Source: Deltaproteobacteria bacterium (GTDB lineage: Bacteria; Desulfobacterota; Binatia; UBA12015). Taken from it: DNA of 7,924 bases. The translations under genes and the position numbers were made by a program. Of the stretch, positions 6,166-7,924 are shown in pieces. The stretch lies in contig DLYX01000402.1 of assembly GCA_003447545.1 (NCBI GenBank), positions 1-7,924 on the forward strand, written 5' to 3'. The notes beneath the pieces were generated by a model, which had not been told where the DNA came from, ran no database searches, and saw nothing but the letters and a program-made list of their open reading frames with translations. Every line of letters begins with the position of its first letter. Within the stretch, counting starts at the first letter, position 1.

Positions 6166-7634
6166 CGTCGAACTCCTTCCGAAGGCAGAGCCGCGGCAAC
6201 CACTTGCAGGTTCGCAAAATCACCGGGCCTCGGGTCGCCGGCAAGAACGAGAAAATCCGCCGCCTCTCCCGGCGCGAACCATTGATCCACGGCATTCTCG
6301 CCGCGGATCAAGCGATGCGTCCGGGAGTGGGCGGCAAAGGCCAACCCCGGGCTCACCCGCTCCGCTTTGCCAAAATCGGCCAAGGCTCCCGAGCCCCGGC
6401 CGCACGCCGCTTCCAATACGGCATGAAAACCGGGAGGCGCGACCGGCGCATCGCTGCTGAAAGCGACCGGGACACCCGCCTCGTGGAGAGAGGACACGGG
6501 ATAGAGCCATTGCCACAGAGGCTGCTCCAGCTGGCGACGGTACCTGGCCCCCCGCGCGACAAGAAATGCGGGCTGTGTGACGACCGCCATCCCCGATGCA
6601 GCCAGAGCCGCGACGAGAGCCGGTGGACAAAGCGATGCATGCTCCATTCTGTCCAGACCTCGCGGCCCCCCCGACTTTCGCGCGGGAGCTGTTGCGAGCA
6701 CCTCGAGAATGGACGCCATCGCATCCGGCTCGACAGCGTGGATTGCCAGGGGGAAGCCAGCCTGTCGCGCACGCGCTACCGCCTCGCCAAACCAAGGCGA
6801 TTGCACCGCCGCTGCGTCCCGCGGCAAGAGCTTGATCCCGGCAATCGAAAGCCCCGACGGGCATGAGGGGATTGCGGCCCAATCGGCATCCACACCCAAC
6901 CAAAAACGGATATGTTGCGGGAGCTCCGCTGATGCGAGCAATTCCAGCCGCTCGAGATCATTGGAGGCGGTCACTTCATCAATACAAGTGATGCCGACGC
7001 GTAATAACGCCTCACCCTCCTCGCGCAAAGCCTCACGCAGACGCTGCGTATCGGCCCGCGGCAACAAGCGTGCGAGTTCGATTTCCCGACCGACCAGCAA
7101 CGCTTCCTGACCAAACGCCGGGGACCAGCCCGCATTCTTCAACCAACGGCGTGCGGCGGAATTGAGCAGTGAGGCATGACGGGAGGCATGGCGAACCCGC
7201 AAGGGCCGGTTCGGGCAAGCAGCATCCAGCTCCGCCAACGTCGGGAGAGTGCCCTCTCGCAAATCCGCTTCTTCGAAACCCTCCAATCGAACCCAGCTCC
7301 CGGATTCTAGCCTAGCCGTCTCCGCGATGGAGTCGATCAGATCCTGCCGGCTATAGGGTGCCTGGGGCAAACAAGCTCTCTGCAAGCGGCGGGATGCCAT
7401 CGCCACCAGATGAAGATGAGGATCGGCCAGTCCAGGCATGAGGAAGGATGTTTCCGCAGCCCGCGCCGCCGAAACTCGAAGCTCTTCGGCCGCGAGGATC
7501 CGACCCGCCCGAACCTCGATCCGATACGGCGGCAACGCCTCGATGGCGTCTCCCGAGCGCACAAGGGGACGCCCTTCCACGCGAAAATCAGCCTGATCGG
7601 TCAGGCGAGCAATCGGCGACGGCTGCGCAGCCAC
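6162..7634 (-). CDS. YtcJ-type amidohydrolase (amidohydrolase family 3)
   Basis: This metal-dependent hydrolase of the amidohydrolase superfamily would cleave an amide or related C-N bond in the cytosol; family members include N-substituted formamide deformylase. In the 490-residue form the features are FLMPGLADPHLHL (64-76, HxH metal site H73/H75), RHASRHASLLNSAARR (148-163, like the GHxxxxNSxAL block of YtcJ proteins), REALREEGEALLRVGIT (200-216), GIKLLPRD (266-273), LAIHAVEPDAM (H299), RMEHASLCPP (H332), VAFSSDAPVAPPG (metal Asp D395) and the C-terminal GEAADFLVLAGDP. There is no signal peptide. The frame is open to a GTG at 7709 that would overlap the upstream gene by 50 bases with no ribosome site. 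The GTG at 7634 is preferred because GGAGGTGA lies just upstream and it removes the overlap. The length is slightly below the usual 530-560. The substrate is unknown; its place ahead of a CoA ligase suggests it supplies the acid. Confidence 0.88.
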   Translation of the reverse strand: MAAQPSPIARLTDQADFRVEGRPLVRSGDAIEALPPYRIEVRAGRILAAEELRVSAARAAETSFLMPGLADPHLHLVAMASRRLQRACLPQAPYSRQDLIDSIAETARLESGSWVRLEGFEEADLREGTLPTLAELDAACPNRPLRVRHASRHASLLNSAARRWLKNAGWSPAFGQEALLVGREIELARLLPRADTQRLREALREEGEALLRVGITCIDEVTASNDLERLELLASAELPQHIRFWLGVDADWAAIPSCPSGLSIAGIKLLPRDAAAVQSPWFGEAVARARQAGFPLAIHAVEPDAMASILEVLATAPARKSGGPRGLDRMEHASLCPPALVAALAASGMAVVTQPAFLVARGARYRRQLEQPLWQWLYPVSSLHEAGVPVAFSSDAPVAPPGFHAVLEAACGRGSGALADFGKAERVSPGLAFAAHSRTHRLIRGENAVDQWFAPGEAADFLVLAGDPRPGDFANLQVVAAALPSEGVRR

Positions 7635-7636
7635 GC

Positions 7637-7644
7637 TCACCTCC
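7637..7644 (-). promoter_or_regulatory. Strong Shine-Dalgarno sequence deciding the amidohydrolase start
   Basis: GGAGGTGA on the minus strand lies two bases before the GTG at 7634; counted from the end of its GGAGG core there are five bases to the start codon. It is the strongest Shine-Dalgarno match I noticed in the window. It falls in the 25-base gap after the upstream stop at 7660 and argues against the longer amidohydrolase start at 7709. Confidence 0.75.
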
Positions 7645-7659
7645 GCGTTCGCACCAGAG

Positions 7660-7924
7660 TCACGATGCCCGCTCAGGTCCGGGATCAGGTCGAGCGCCGA
7701 CGGCTCCACCGGGCATCATCACATCGATCGCCATTCCCTCATCAAACACATCGCGGCGCACACGGGCGATCGCCGCGAACTCCCCATCGACGCTATCGGG
7801 TGCGACGCTCGTCAAATGACCAACCCCGCGGCCTTCCACCTCCAGCTCGATTCCGGGGTCGCAGGCGCCCGCGACACGCAGTGCAGCCACCAACCACTTC
7901 ACCTTGCCCCGAGAGGCCACTCGC
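7660..7924 (-). CDS. C-terminal end of an unrecognised protein (5' part beyond the window)
   Basis: About 88 codons are open from the right edge to a TGA at 7660-7662. The frame shows no stop at the edge, and the GTG at 7920 is probably an internal valine, so the real start likely lies outside the window. The visible part has alternating hydrophobic/charged stretches (KWLVAALRVAG, IELEVEGRGVGH, GEFAAIARVRRDVFDEGMAID) that look like a folded alpha/beta domain, and it ends in a Pro/Gly-rich tail (GGAVGARPDPGPERAS). I do not recognise the family. It is read as a real gene because it ends 25 bases before the amidohydrolase start in the same direction, and because the competing amidohydrolase extension lacks a ribosome site. 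It is probably the gene before the amidohydrolase in the same operon. A spurious frame cannot be excluded. Confidence 0.6.
   Translation of the reverse strand, partial: RVASRGKVKWLVAALRVAGACDPGIELEVEGRGVGHLTSVAPDSVDGEFAAIARVRRDVFDEGMAIDVMMPGGAVGARPDPGPERAS

Noticed and set aside
6220..6903. Long minus-strand frame of 227 codons inside the amidohydrolase gene, with several plus-strand frames in the same region.
   Set aside because: GC-rich shadow frames; the amidohydrolase frame carries all metal ligands in the correct order.
7635..7709. Longer amidohydrolase start (GTG at 7709).
   Set aside because: No ribosome site, a 50-base overlap with the upstream frame, and non-conserved residues; the GTG at 7634 has GGAGGTGA before it.
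7660..7924. Possible resemblance of the right-edge fragment to the C-terminus of the phosphonate protein PhnH (F-x10-F-x2-G spacing followed by ID and hydrophobics).
   Set aside because: The match is loose, the terminal LPRTT-like motif is absent, and there is no other C-P lyase gene in view; too weak to name.

Overview
The window is a GC-rich, densely packed bacterial chromosome segment with nine protein genes I can support plus one short divergent intergenic region. I see no RNA genes, mobile elements, CRISPR arrays, phage genes or long repeats. Eight of the genes read on the minus strand and one on the plus strand. The mix of CoA-thioester genes, an F420-cofactor gene and an rsmD-coaD pair suggests a heterotrophic, probably uncultured bacterium from a Gram-negative or F420-using lineage (Binatota- or Myxococcota-like would fit). 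That placement is inference from gene content only, and I am not confident of it.

Left block (1-2409, minus strand, transcribed right to left): rsmD (16S rRNA m2G966 methyltransferase), coaD (phosphopantetheine adenylyltransferase) and a class I aspartate-type aminotransferase that runs off the left edge. rsmD and coaD share one base (TGATG), and 16 bases separate coaD from the aminotransferase, so this looks like one housekeeping operon. CoaD carries an unusual lysine/alanine/proline-rich N-terminal tail of about 51 residues ahead of a normal-length catalytic core.

Centre (2410-3122): a 68-base divergent intergenic region, then cofC on the plus strand. CofC is the nucleotidyltransferase that makes the activated phospho-acid precursor of coenzyme F420. 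It is the only plus-strand gene and has no other F420 gene beside it in this window.

Right block (3141-7924, minus strand): in transcription order, the C-terminal end of an unrecognised protein, a YtcJ-type amidohydrolase, an enoyl-CoA hydratase/isomerase, an AMP-forming acyl-CoA synthetase and a second crotonase-family protein. Junctions are 4-base overlaps or gaps of 5 to 25 bases, and most starts have clear Shine-Dalgarno sequences, so this is an operon. A reasonable reading, which is inference, is release of a carboxylic acid by the amidohydrolase, activation to its CoA thioester by the synthetase, and processing by the crotonases. The first crotonase keeps both catalytic glutamates but lacks the usual C-terminal end. 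The second keeps its C-terminus but has glutamine where the second glutamate should be.

I do not see a clearly new defence, mobile or regulatory system here. The points most worth following are the CoaD tail, the complementary oddities of the two crotonases flanking the ligase, and the isolated cofC.
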